From: Brassica napus
Taxonomy: Eukaryota; Streptophyta; Magnoliopsida; Brassicales; Brassicaceae
Length of the DNA stretch: 64,000 nt
Reading direction: 5' to 3'
NCBI RefSeq assembly: GCF_020379485.1
Contig: NC_063435.1
Span: 2,170,001 to 2,234,000 of the forward strand
A model generated the notes under the pieces. That model saw only the letters and a list, made by a program, of their open reading frames with translations. It had not been told where the DNA came from and searched no databases. The position numbers and the translations under genes are program-made. Shown here piece by piece: positions 22,831-33,688 of this stretch; positions within the stretch are counted from its first letter, which is position 1, and each line of letters begins with the position of its first letter.

Positions 22831-25800
22831 ATGGAAGGTATAACTTTCTTAAATGATTTCACTTTCCTTTTGCAATTTACAGTCTTACATAAGTCAATAC
22901 GTGTTTGCCTTCTTCAACAGTTGAATCCTGTAATTTTCTTAGTGTTTTTGTTCTTGTCGGAGTTTGATTGATTCAAACTCTAATCAGAGTGATTTAGAGT
23001 ATACCCAATTCATAGGAAATTAATTATCTGTGAAAAAATGTTGACTTTTTTTTCTTCAGTAATCCTTTTGATGAATTTAGTATGAAATTTGGAAATAGAA
23101 GTAAAATAAGAGCTAATAGAAGTATGAAATTTCCGTATGCTACGGTTTCTTTTTTTTTTTCAGGAAAGGTTTTACAAAAGTTTAATGTAGAACAATGCTG
23201 CTACTACCTACAAAATAAGCAGTTTAAGACACGTTACCAAAGACAACCCAACAACCCATACATGTCTGCTTTACTTCCCTGTCCAAGAGGGAACCTCCAC
23301 TCTTCCATGCGTGCCCACACTACTTTGTCCAAATACCACCAGACTACTACTCCTATTTCCAAGCAAACATCTTTTTACTGCAATGGTCCGTTCTAAACTC
23401 TTTATATCAAAGGTTTAGATCATGGAACAATGCTTCAGCTTTGTCACTCGTTCGCTTTTGCCTTTGCTTTATGTCCCTGCATTTGTGTTTCGTGTTTCAC
23501 TATGTTGCTTGGTAAAGAGTTGTTTTGTGTTTCTTAAATCTCACTTTTTTCTAGTTGAAATGGGTTTCTTACTTTGGATCCTTCTTTTTCAGCTTCTTTG
23601 TCAAGTGCAACTGTGCCATCTCTTGACAAAACTGATTTTCTGAAGCTTCAGAACGGCAGGTAAACCCCCATGCATCACTTACTCAGCTAACCATCATTAC
23701 GAATATTCTCTGTTCAACGACATGTAGAGAGTATGTATTGGAATCATGGAATGGTTTCATGTTGACTCACGCTATGTTTCGTTGCCCTTCTCTCCAGCGA
23801 TATTCGGGGTGTGGCAGTCCCTGGGGTTGAGGGGGAACCTGTAAGCCTTCCTGAACCAGTGACTGAAGCCATAGCTGCTGCGTTTGGGCAATGGCTGTTA
23901 CACAAGAAGAATGCTGGATCCCAGAAGCTGAGAGTATCCGTTGGCCATGACTCTCGCATATCTGCACCAACCTTGCTGGTATGTATCTGGTTCCTTGATT
24001 TATTAGATGTTTTCCATGTGGCAATACTCGAGCCTTTAAGTTACTTTACCTCTAAGCGATTAGTCTACTTTTTTAGCCCAATGCGTTTTTTTTTTCATTT
24101 CTGGAAACACTCTCTCTTTATGCAATGAGAAAAGTAATTTGTCCATTGCAATTCCATTGTATATATTGTAGGAAGCGGTTTCTCGAGGTCTCGGTGTTTC
24201 TGGAGTAGATGTTGTTCAGTTCGGGTGAGTGATGATTACCCTTTATCTTCGGAACTATTCATCGTACTATAACAGCCACATATTACAAAAGTTATATTCC
24301 CACTTTTTACATGGAAGCTATTGAACATTCAATAATTCTTTGATTGTAGTGCTGCTGGCTCAGAAAATTGTTTGAATCACGTTTCATATATAACTTATCA
24401 AGGCATAACTCTTGAACATCGGTTATGGTTTGCTTTGCAGATTAGCATCAACACCAGCGATGTTTAATAGCACATTGACTGAAGATGAATCATTCTTGTG
24501 CCCTGCTGATGGGGCTATCATGATAACAGGTCTTCTTATTGATCTCGGTTCCCATGTAGTTATTTTTCTTAGTAGTAGTCATCACGTTGTGATACTTTTC
24601 CATCTTGTACTTCATATGGTATTACGCTTTTATTTTGAGCAGCAAGCCATCTTCCTTACAACAGGAACGGTTTCAAGTTCTTCACCAGTGAAGGAGGGCT
24701 AGGGAAGGTTGATATCAAAAACATTCTGGAGCGAGCTGCAGATATCTACCAGAACCTTTCTGATGAAAATCATACGAAATCACAAAGAGAAGTTTCTATT
24801 AAAAAGGTTGACTACATGGCAGTATACACCTCTGGTCTTGTGAATGCAGTTCGAAAAGCAGCAGGAGGTTTAGGTATTACTTCTTGTAGCATAATCAATA
24901 AAGATTGAAACTCCCATTTATCTGCTGCTAATCTATGGCGTTTCTGAATCTTAGAGAAGCCTCTAGAGGGATTCCACATAGTTGTTGATGCTGGAAATGG
25001 AGCTGGAGGATTCTTTGCTGTAAGTCAAGTATAGTTTATAGGATTCGAAACTTAATTATCAGTTCAAGCAGTTTTGAGATCCTTTCTTCATCTGCTACAT
25101 GACAGGCCAAGGTGCTTGAGCCTTTAGGAGCAATTACTTCCGGCAGTCAATTTCTTGAACCAGATGGTATGAGTATATCTTGGCCTACCTCCTATCTTTG
25201 ATTAATATCTGAATCAAATAAACCTTCTGGATAACAGGTATGTTTCCAAATCATATCCCTAACCCGGAAGATAAGACTGCGATGCAAGCTATAACCAAGG
25301 CTGTTCTTGATAACAAGGCTGATTTGGGTATCATCTTTGATACTGATGTTGATAGGTATATTAACTCCACCTATCTACTGTCACGTTGGAGAAATTGTTA
25401 TATTTAAACATTTTTTTTCTGAAAGGTCCGCTGCTGTGGATTCATCTGGCCGTGAGTTCAACCGTAATCGTCTTATTGCCTTGCTTTCAGCAATTGTTCT
25501 AGAGGAAGTAAGAGATATATGCTCTAACCATTTCACCATATTAACAATTTTTTTTAGTGTCCTGATGTTCTGTCCATACAGCACCCTGGCACAACTATTG
25601 TTACAGACAGTGTTACTTCCGACGGTTTAACCTCATTCATTGAGAAGAAGCTCGGTATGCCAACAACTTACTACAGTTGCTGTTTTATTTTTCTGTATTA
25701 GTTTCCACTGAACAAAAATTGTTTTAGGCGGAAAGCATCACAGGTTCAAAAGAGGATACAAGAATGTCATTGATGAAGCTATTCGCTTGGTAATAAATCT

Positions 25801-26736
25801 AAATGATCATATATCTTTCTGACACAGTTGATGTTTTTTATCTGCTATAGTGAGTTGTAATGTGATGGCAGAACTCTACTGGAGAAGAAACACATCTGGC
25901 TATAGAAACCAGTGGCCATGGAGCTTTGAAAGAGAATCATTGGCTCGATGATGGAGCCTATCTCATGGTTAGCTTGTCTTCTCAGTTACATAATTGATTG
26001 CTATGTATAAGACAATAAAAAAAAGTTTGGCATTTGCAGGTAAAAATATTGAATAAACTGGCTTCAGCCAGAGCTGCTGGTGAAGGAAGTGGCAGCAAAG
26101 TCTTAACAGATCTTGTTGAAGGTCTTGATGAGCCCAAAGTGGCTTTGGAACTGAGGCTTAAAATCGATAAGAATCACTCCGACCTTGAAGGAAGGTATAT
26201 GATTCTTGATGACTTTCACTTCAGTTCTTGACAATTTTTTTTTTTGGTTTGTTGCATTTCACTAACCACTGAAGATTGTAGAGATTTTCGGGAGTATGGA
26301 GAGACGGTCCTGCAACAAGTTTCGAACTCAATAGAAACAAATCCAAATCTTAAAAAGGCTTCAGTTAACTATGAAGGGGTGAGTTGCTAGATTGTTCTCT
26401 CTGTTCCTAAACATATGCCTCCACTGCATAGTTTAACAGTAAACATTTCCTGTTGTAGATCCGTGTTTCGGGCTTTGGTGGATGGTTTCTTCTCAGACTT
26501 TCTCTCCACGACCCTGTTCTTCCTCTTAACATTGAGGTAAAAACAGATACGTATAAGAAGCTTGGCTTCATAGTTTCTGATGCAGTGAAGGAGTTCAATA
26601 TGTATAAACAATTTTTTGGAACGTGCAGGCGCAGAGTGAGGATGATGCTGTGAAGTTAGGCCTTGTGGTTGCTAATGCAGTGAAGGAGTTCAATGCTTTG
26701 GACACCTCTGCTTTGTCCAGTCTCACTCACTCTTAA
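22831..26736 (+). CDS. Plastid-type phosphoglucosamine/phosphoglucomutase family protein
   Basis: Eighteen exons: 22831-22837, 23164-23385, 23593-23659, 23798-23978, 24172-24224, 24441-24529, 24643-24873, 24955-25019, 25106-25166, 25238-25355, 25426-25507, 25582-25654, 25728-25789, 25872-25967, 26040-26194, 26282-26378, 26459-26536, 26629-26736; 614 residues, all phases agree. Alpha-D-phosphohexomutases move a phosphate between C1 and C6 of a hexose. The catalytic serine motif TASHLP is at about residue 208, the metal loop DTDVDR at 360-365 and the sugar-binding loop ETSGHGA at about 449. The phosphate-binding loop is unusual: VSGFGGWF replaces the common SGTEP-type loop, so the substrate is uncertain. 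The N-terminus (HTTLSKYHQTTTPISKQTS region) looks like a transit peptide. The first coding exon has only 7 coding bases (ATG GAA G), inferred from the splice signals. Position suggests At5g17530. Confidence 0.9.
26580..26694 (+). repeat. 20-bp exon fragment duplicated in the preceding intron
   Basis: atgcagtgaaggagttcaat occurs at 26580-26599 in intron 17 and at 26675-26694 in exon 18 of the phosphohexomutase gene. Confidence 0.85.
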
Positions 26737-26879
26737 ATTGGTTTTACGTGGATCTGTGATCCTGTGGAATCTTCTTGTCCTTTTTTTCTTTTTTCTTAAA
26801 AGGAACTAAACAAAGTTATATTCTCTGTTTGTTAAAAAATGTCATTCTAGCATATTTTTTTCTTGTTTCAAAATAAGAG

Positions 26880-27434
26880 CTCTTTTTTTTTTTAACACAA
26901 ATTACTTTTATTCAAACTCAACTCTTTCGGTTACAATAAAAAGAGGGAATGGACCATCCTCTTTGATTCAAAAGATAAAATACAATAACACAAGTAGATA
27001 AACAAGATAGTTCTTCATGAGAAGATGACAGTGAATTCAAGACGAAACTCGAATGCGTCGATAAAGCTTTCACAACAAAGTCGGACAGCTGAGAAATAGT
27101 CATATAAAGAGGTAACGTTAGCACCCAATCCGCACTTCGGAATATCGTCGAAACGAAATCCGTTGCAACTTCAGACCCCGAACGAGCCGCTACACAAGAT
27201 AGCAAAACGGTTATAAATATGGATGAACACTTCCATTTAATGTTTGGAAGGGAAACACTCCTTAACAAGGAGGTAGTGGATGAAAAAGTTCGCTTCTCCA
27301 AGCAGAAGTATGCTAGGGGTGATGAAGGCGACCCCGGTGAACCCATCGGTGACTGAGCAAACATTAAACTCTTCGTATAAGAGAGATAAGGTGATCCCGC
27401 TTCGGTAAATAACCCAGAGAACCCATCAATAATC
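26880..27434 (-). mobile_element. 5'-truncated RT-less LINE-like element, copy 2
   Basis: On the minus strand the element ends in an A-run (plus-strand T-run about 26882-26893), and the 12-mer tcaaaataagag flanks it at 26868-26879 and 27435-27446. It is homologous to the 3' part of the element at 60750-62090, starting exactly at the inferred insertion edge. The shared open frame includes LSCVAARSG, DFVSTIFRSADWVLT and LNQRGWSIPSFYCN; the ORF (26918-27481) runs into flanking DNA at its start, so its Met is not meaningful. It sits about 145 bp after the stop codon of the phosphohexomutase gene. Confidence 0.75.
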
Positions 27435-27481
27435 TCAAAATAAGAGTTCATTCTGCATTCTTGATGAAATTTTCCATACAT

Positions 27482-28600
27482 AAATTCTTTATTTCCTTTT
27501 AACTAACCAATAAATGTTTATTTATGTAAGCTGAAATGAGAAACTGTAGTTTATTTTTTTTTATTTCATTCTAAGCACAATATATCTTAAGTTATATATA
27601 ATTTTACCAAAATATACTTACATATCTAAGACAATAGCCAACATAAATGTAAATAAGAAAAGTAATAAAAAAATTAATATATTTAAAATAAAAATATCAT
27701 AGTTGAATTCAAAGAAATAGATTGAATCCAATATGTCCAAATGATAACTAAATCGACTGTAAAAACAACGAAACCGATTCAATATAAATATCTAAAAGCA
27801 TATGTACAATTAAAGTAATATAATATTATTAATATAAATTATAAATTAATTTAAAACTAAAAGTAAATATCAATCAATTATTATAATGTATTTACTTTAT
27901 AAATATGTTGTCCGTCCATGAGCACGGGAAAATCACCTAGTATATATATATATATATAACGTAAGAAAACCTTAGTGTATGTGAAATAGAAACTTTACTA
28001 ATTTTTAATATTATTAAAAACCTTAGACTACATTAATTTATAGGGCGGATGGATGTGATATAGATATCAGAAAAAAAACTATATTTTGCAGTGTAACGAT
28101 AAATCGTCGCTTTTCTCTCATGTAGTAGACTCTAAGGTTCTAAGTTGGATGGTTAGACCATCCTCTTAAAATCATCTTAATAAGACATTATAGCTTTTGA
28201 TGTAGAAAAAGAAGAACACAGGCTTCACAACCATGATCCAATATAACACTGCATATTTTACCTGAATTCAAACTTTACAAAACTTGCCATCTCAATGGTT
28301 TGGGAGGATAATTAAAGGAATCCAAATTCACAAAGACCAAAAGGCACCTCAGCTCACAAAATGCATTAGTTTCAACAATGAACTTCAACTTGGATGAAGA
28401 ACCAATTACTTTTTTTTAGGGAATACCGGAACAAGGCTTCCGGTTAGCCATAGGAGAAACAGTGTTGACGAATACTAATCTCAAATCATGAAAAATACTA
28501 ATCTCAAATCAAAGTAATCAAACTGCAACGGTTGCACGTCTCAGTTTGTGTGTATATTTTATCTGAGATCCAGTAAGATCTTTATTGTTGAACCTTAGTA
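27482..28600. other. Intergenic DNA before the F-box cluster
   Basis: Contains a Helitron 3' end (27910-27940) and the start of the tandem-duplicated F-box unit: the stretch around 28130-28410 is similar to 35610-35820. No coding region supported. Confidence 0.55.
27910..27940 (+). mobile_element. Probable Helitron 3' terminus
   Basis: A short hairpin (ccgt..acgg, weak) is followed by gaaaatcac and CTAG at 27937-27940, then T. The stem is shorter than at the other Helitron ends here. The 5' end was not found. Confidence 0.4.
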
Positions 28601-28607
28601 TACAAAA

Positions 28608-29040
28608 TATATGAAAAAAACTTAATTAAAAGTGAAATAGAAAATGTACAACTTTTTAAATATATGAAAAAACTTAATTAGGAGTAAAATATAAAATGTA
28701 ATTTTTAAATATATGAAAAAAACTTAATTAAGAGTGAAATAGGAAATGCACAAAATTTTAAATATATGAAAAACTTAACTAAGAGCGAAATAGAAAGTTT
28801 AAAAAATTTAAATATATGAAAAAATTAGTTAAGAGTGAAATATAATATGTACAATTTTTTAAATATGTGATAAAACTTAATTAAGATTGAAATAGAAGAT
28901 GTACAGATTTTTCAATATATGAAGAAAAAAAAACTTAGTTAAGAGTGAATAGAAAATGTACAAAATTTTATATATATGAAGGAAAAAAATCAATTAAGAT
29001 TGAAATAGAAAATGTACAAAATTTAAAAAGTATGAAAAAT
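28608..29040. repeat. Degenerate minisatellite, about 8 units of 50-58 bp
   Basis: Each unit begins tatatgaaaaaacttaatta (or near) and continues with agtgaaatagaaaatgtaca and an AT run. Units vary by 10-20 percent. Single units occur beside the other F-box copies (about 27965, 30650, 33210 and 35965), so the array expanded only upstream of the first gene. ORFs through it are chance. Confidence 0.85.
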
Positions 29041-29233
29041 CTTAAAACTATAATTTATAAAAAAAAAATAGCGTACCTTTTATTTGATTTTAAACCAGAA
29101 ACCGAGTTATCCAAACCAAACCGAATGGAAGTGGGAAGCCCATTTAACGATGATGCGGCCCTGCTGCGTCTCTATTAAAACAATATCAAAGAGGAAAGAA
29201 GATGTAGAGAGAGAGAACTAGGGTTTCCAGACC

Positions 29234-30319
29234 ATGAGTCTCCATCTTTGCGACAACGTTGTTCCTTTGGATCTGCAGATCAAAATTCTTAGCCTCCTGC
29301 CTTCAAAATCCCTAGCTAGGTTTATGACCGTATCTAAATCATGGCAAGAAATCATCAGCAGCAAGAGTTTCATCAGATCGCGATCCTTGACTCATCCTTT
29401 GCGTTTCCTCCTCGCTTTATACAATACAGATTACGAAACTGATCACATAAGTTACAGCTTCTTCTCTTCTTCGTCGTCATCATCATCGATACCAACCACT
29501 TTTCTATCCAGAGTAACTTTTCCTCTCCGTGAAACCTATTACCCTACTTATTACGTTAATGGTTTGCTGAACATAGGAGAGATCATATGTAACCCTTGCA
29601 CCGGAAAGACCGTATATTTACCAGAGAATATTGTCTGCGGAAGAACAGGCACAGCCCAGCGCTTTTTCGGATATGATCCTGTCAATAACCAGTACAAAGT
29701 ATTGTGCCTCACCCCGTATACTGAAGGAGACACAAAAACGAATTACGTTCAGGTATTCACATTGGGAGCTAAGCCTAAAACATGGAGATTTATCGATTGT
29801 GACATTCCTCACATAACTTGGTCTAAGGGTCTGTGCATTGATGGCTCTTTGTACTACATTGCCAGCCTGGACAAAGGAATGTGTCTGATGAGATTCGATT
29901 TGAACTCTGAGAAGTTTGATATCTTTGCTAGATTATCTAAGAAAATGGATACTTTGTTTTTTCTTGACGAAGGTTCAAAAACATTGATAAATTACCATGG
30001 CAAAGTAGCCATGGCCATTCGACCTTCTTATTCAGCGCCTTCGGTTGATTTGTTCGTTTTCCAAGCAGGAAAACAGGATTACAAAGCGAAGTCTTTTGAT
30101 AATATTCCCCAGCTTCATTTACCTATAAAAGGTGTTATTAATCATATGGGTGACATTGTTTTTGCACCTCTCCATTCCAGAATTGAGGTTAATGTTATCC
30201 ACCACGATCTCAAGGGAGCTAGTTTTGAGAAGATGAAGTTTGATGTTGACGCAAAGAGTGAAAGGAAATTTAGGTCAAATTATTTCATGGGTTACGTAGA
30301 GAGTCTTATGCTGCTGTAA
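29234..30319 (+). CDS. F-box protein with FBA_3-type associated domain, copy 1
   Basis: A single exon of 361 residues. F-box proteins are substrate receptors of SCF ubiquitin ligases; large Brassicaceae families with this C-terminal domain are mostly of unknown target. The F-box is at residues about 9-47 ([21 protein letters not shown], with VSKSWQEII). A Ser-rich linker is at about 73-88. The associated domain follows: [86 protein letters not shown]. The start is supported by the copies 2 and 3 aligning at the same ATG after agggtttcc. Unlike its neighbours it has no intron at the VQ|VFTLG site. Intact and probably functional. Confidence 0.92.
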   Translation: MSLHLCDNVVPLDLQIKILSLLPSKSLARFMTVSKSWQEIISSKSFIRSRSLTHPLRFLLALYNTDYETDHISYSFFSSSSSSSSIPTTFLSRVTFPLRETYYPTYYVNGLLNIGEIICNPCTGKTVYLPENIVCGRTGTAQRFFGYDPVNNQYKVLCLTPYTEGDTKTNYVQVFTLGAKPKTWRFIDCDIPHITWSKGLCIDGSLYYIASLDKGMCLMRFDLNSEKFDIFARLSKKMDTLFFLDEGSKTLINYHGKVAMAIRPSYSAPSVDLFVFQAGKQDYKAKSFDNIPQLHLPIKGVINHMGDIVFAPLHSRIEVNVIHHDLKGASFEKMKFDVDAKSERKFRSNYFMGYVESLMLL

Positions 30320-30576
30320 TTAAGTTAGAGAGAGTTGTTATTATTTCTTTCGTTTGCTATCGGATGTTGCCATTACAGTTCATGTCTCTTGTCTAAACAT
30401 GTTATTCTCTTTTGTATGCATACAAATCTTTCCTATATATTCAGTTAAACTCAATATGTTGTTGCTTATAACTTTTGCCTTGCACAATGCAGAAGAGAGT
30501 AAAAAGCATGGTCTCCCATGGCTTGTCCAGGCCACTAAAGCATATTTCGACATCACATTATACAATAAGTTCGTTG

Positions 30577-30617
30577 AAGACTGAGCATGTTTAAAAAAAA
30601 AAAGACTGAGCATGTTT
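30577..30617 (+). mobile_element. Pure poly(A) insertion with 16-bp direct repeat
   Basis: aagactgagcatgttt is at 30577-30592 and 30602-30617 with nine A between. The paralogous region behind F-box copy 2 (about 33160-33190) has no such duplication. Confidence 0.6.
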
Positions 30618-30774
30618 GGAGACTTGTGAACATATATACAAAATAAAAAACCTTAATTAAAAGCGAAACAGAAACTTTACTAAATTTATAATATTAATAA
30701 TAAAAAACCTTAAACTGCGTACATTAGTTTATAGATAGAGTAAATTGGTGTAATATAACTAACTATGAGGAAGA

Positions 30775-31340
30775 AAGCACCAATTCCACACGGATTCTCT
30801 TGCCGAGGGATTCTAGTGAATTGACCATGACTTTCTCTCTCTAAATCCTCCCAATAACTAATTTCTTATTTGCTCTGTTTGGTGGCTGGGGTCCTCTCTT
30901 CCGCCTGTCACCATCCCCTTTCTCTATATTTCACTTTCCACCTCCTTCCCTCACTATCTCTTTTATCCACTTTGATATACTTGCTTCTCTGGATCTCCAC
31001 TAGGTCTCTTCTGTTTCGCCAGCGGTTTTAAACGAGTAACCGAGTGTCGTTACTCTCTTCGTCGTCTCTAGAGGAGCGGTGAATAGCTGGTTTCGTTTGG
31101 TTAGCTGAAGGATCCCCTAAAGTTGTTTCTTTCGTTGTACTCTGCCTCTTGGACGCTTGCTTAGCATACCTTCTACGAGGTGTAACTGGAATAGAGAGTA
31201 TAAACCGTCGCCTACATTTCAAGAGACTACTTGTGTTTCAATGAATGCTTTTGTTTATGACCTTTTGGATCTATAAATATAAACATGTGTGTAAGAATTT
31301 TTTTTAATCTTTTTGTGAGGTTTTCTGATAACTTTTTTGT
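30775..31340. other. Unassigned insert between F-box copies 1 and 2
   Basis: This about 560-bp stretch is missing from the corresponding interval between copies 2 and 3. It is richer in GC than its surroundings around 30890-31220. The small antisense ORF (31028-31222) has no recognisable family. Could be a transposon fragment; origin not determined. Confidence 0.45.
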
Positions 31341-31454
31341 TAGGTTCAAATGAAAGTGGGAAGCCCATTAACAACTTTAATGCGACGTGCTGGCTCTAAT
31401 AAAAAAATACTAGAGAAAAAAAATTGTAGAGTGAGAGAACTAGGGTTTCCGACC

Positions 31455-32722
31455 ATGAGAAGAAGTCTCCGTCTTTGCAACAAGAGGAAAACAAATGTTG
31501 TCCCCTTGGATCTACAGATCGAGATTCTTAACCGCTTACCTGCAAAATCCCTAGTTAGGTTTTTGGTCGTATCCAACTCATGGCAAGAAATCATCCGCAG
31601 CAATTCTTTCATCAGATCATTTCCCTTTCGATCATTGACTCAGGCTCAGCCTTTGCGTTTCCTCCTCGCTTTGCACGATAAAGATGACCAAACGGGACGC
31701 CTAAGTTGCAGCTTCTTCTCTTCTTCTTCTTCTTCGCTATCGTCGTCCTCAACATCAATATCAACCACTTTTCTATCCAAAATAACATTTCCTCTCCGTT
31801 GTCGAGCCTCGTACCGTAGTTATTACGTTAATGGTCTGATGAACATTGGTGAGATCATATGTAACCCTTGCACCGGAAAGACCATATCCTTACCAAGGGA
31901 TAAAAGACCAGCCTTCTCCACACGCTTTTTCGGATATGATCCTGTCAATAATCAGTACAAAGTCTTGTGCATCACCCCGCATCGACTCTCAACACAGCAT
32001 GACTTTCAGGTTTTTTTTTTTTAATTGAATGTAAAATTAATTAAACAAAAATAAAAGATTTTTACAGACAATGTTTTTTCTTTACATTTCTCAGGTGTTT
32101 TTTTCCATAATTTATGGTCTTGTAGAAAATCAAATTTGTAACCTTTCAGGTATTCACATTGGGAGCAAAACCAAAATCATGGAGATTTATCGATTGTGAC
32201 ATTCCTCACCGTACCTGGTCTAACGGTCTGTGTATAGATGGTTCTGTGTACTACATTGCGTACACGGGCGCAGTAACTATGAGTCTGATGAGATTTGATT
32301 TGAACTCTGAGAAGTTTCATATCTTTGCTAGAGTATCTGAAGAAATGAAAGCTTTTTGTTATTTGGAGAACGGTTCAAGAACTTTGATAAACTACCATGG
32401 CAAAGTAGCCACAGCTATTCAAACTTCTTATGAGCCACCTACAATTGATTTGTTCATTTTCGAAGCAGGGAAACAGGATTACAAAGAGAAGTCTTTCGAT
32501 AATCTTCCCCAGCTTCATTTGCGTGTGAAAAGTGTTATTAATCGAGCGGGTGATGACATTATTTTTGCTCCTCACCATTCCAGAAGTGTGGCTACTGTTA
32601 TCCACCACGATCTCAAGGGAGCTAGTTTTAAGATGATGAAGTTTGAAGTTGACGTTAAGGGAGATTGGTTTACTGAATCAAATTGTTTCGTGGATTACGT
32701 AGAGAGTCTTATGCTGCTGTAA
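31455..32722 (+). CDS. F-box protein with FBA_3-type domain, copy 2 (intron-containing)
   Basis: Exons 31455-32009 and 32150-32722 give 375 residues; the 140-bp intron has GT..AG ends and rejoins the frame exactly at [15 protein letters not shown], where copy 1 is continuous. The F-box ([21 protein letters not shown]) and the associated domain ([35 protein letters not shown]) are intact. The ATG at 31455 aligns with that of copy 1; an in-frame Met at 31350 is less likely because the same upstream sequence in copy 1 is not in frame. If the intron were retained the protein would stop at 32024. Likely role: SCF substrate receptor, target unknown. Confidence 0.82.
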
Positions 32723-32858
32723 GCTAGAGAGAGTTGTTATTATTTCCTTTGTTTGATGTGGGATGTTCCCAGTACATTTCATGGCTCTTGTCTCAACATA
32801 TTTGTTCTCTCATGTTCGCATTCACTCTTTCCTCTTTTCAAATTTCTATTTATATATG

Positions 32859-33062
32859 CACTACAAGAAAAAGTTCATATACCGAGGGCACATATTATCG
32901 GACAGTCGTCGTATTCCAATAACTCCGGCACACTTCCGAGAACCAAAAATTTGTCGGACTTTGAGCGTCGGAAATCAGTGTATGTCGTCAAGTCCTCGAA
33001 AGGTTCCGACTTCCGACAAATACTTAATTTTTCGTAACGTTCTCGGAATTGGTTGTCGGAAC
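32859..33062 (+). mobile_element. CACTA (En/Spm) transposon fragment
   Basis: Begins CACTACAAGAAAA, the classic CACTA terminus, followed by GC-richer DNA with repeats such as tcgga, ccgac and gtcgga, as in the subterminal regions of these elements. The sequence replaces the point where the flank of copy 1 is continuous (about 30440). The opposite terminus (TTTTCTTGTAGTG) is absent, so the element is broken or this is a remnant of about 200 bp. Confidence 0.65.
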
Positions 33063-33688
33063 TCGATATGTTGTTGCAAATAAGTTTTGCATTGTACAAT
33101 GCACAAGAGAAGAAAATAAATGGTCTCCAATGGCTTGTCCAGTCCACTAAAACATATATATTTCCACCGTCAAATTACATGTCTGGATCCTGTGAACATA
33201 TATATATTAAAAAACCTTTGTTAAAGGTGAAAAAACGTTACTAGTATTCAATATTGATGAAACCTTAAACTACATTAATTTATAGAGCGAATTGGTGTAA
33301 TATACACCTATCATGAAGAAAGAAGCACTCCCACGCAACTATAGAAGCAGGATATGTTGAGTCAGGATCAATCACTTAATTCATCTTTACTATAACTTCT
33401 TTTTGAATTGAAACGTGCATCCTTAACATCTTTCTATTCTTAGGTGCAAAGTAGTCTTAACCGAAATTAGGATTTTGGTTCTTAGAGAAGGATTCAAGAA
33501 AACTTTTAAAAGAAGTGTTTTTTTTAAAAAGAAAAAGTTATATATAGAACTATAGAGTATTTTGTATATGATAGACCCAAATCGAAATGAAAGTGGGAAG
33601 CCCATTAGCCAATGCCGCACTGCTACCTCTGTTAAAAGTTAAAACAATTTCAAGAGGATTCACAAAGAGAGAACTAGGGTTTCCGACC

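Noticed and set aside
28608..29040. Regularly repeated 50-58 bp units as a CRISPR-like array
   Set aside because: Units are degenerate along their whole length with no constant repeat and unique spacers; the genome is a plant nuclear one.
31350..31454. Upstream Met of F-box copy 2 as the start
   Set aside because: The corresponding sequence in copy 1 is not in frame, and all copies align from the later ATG.
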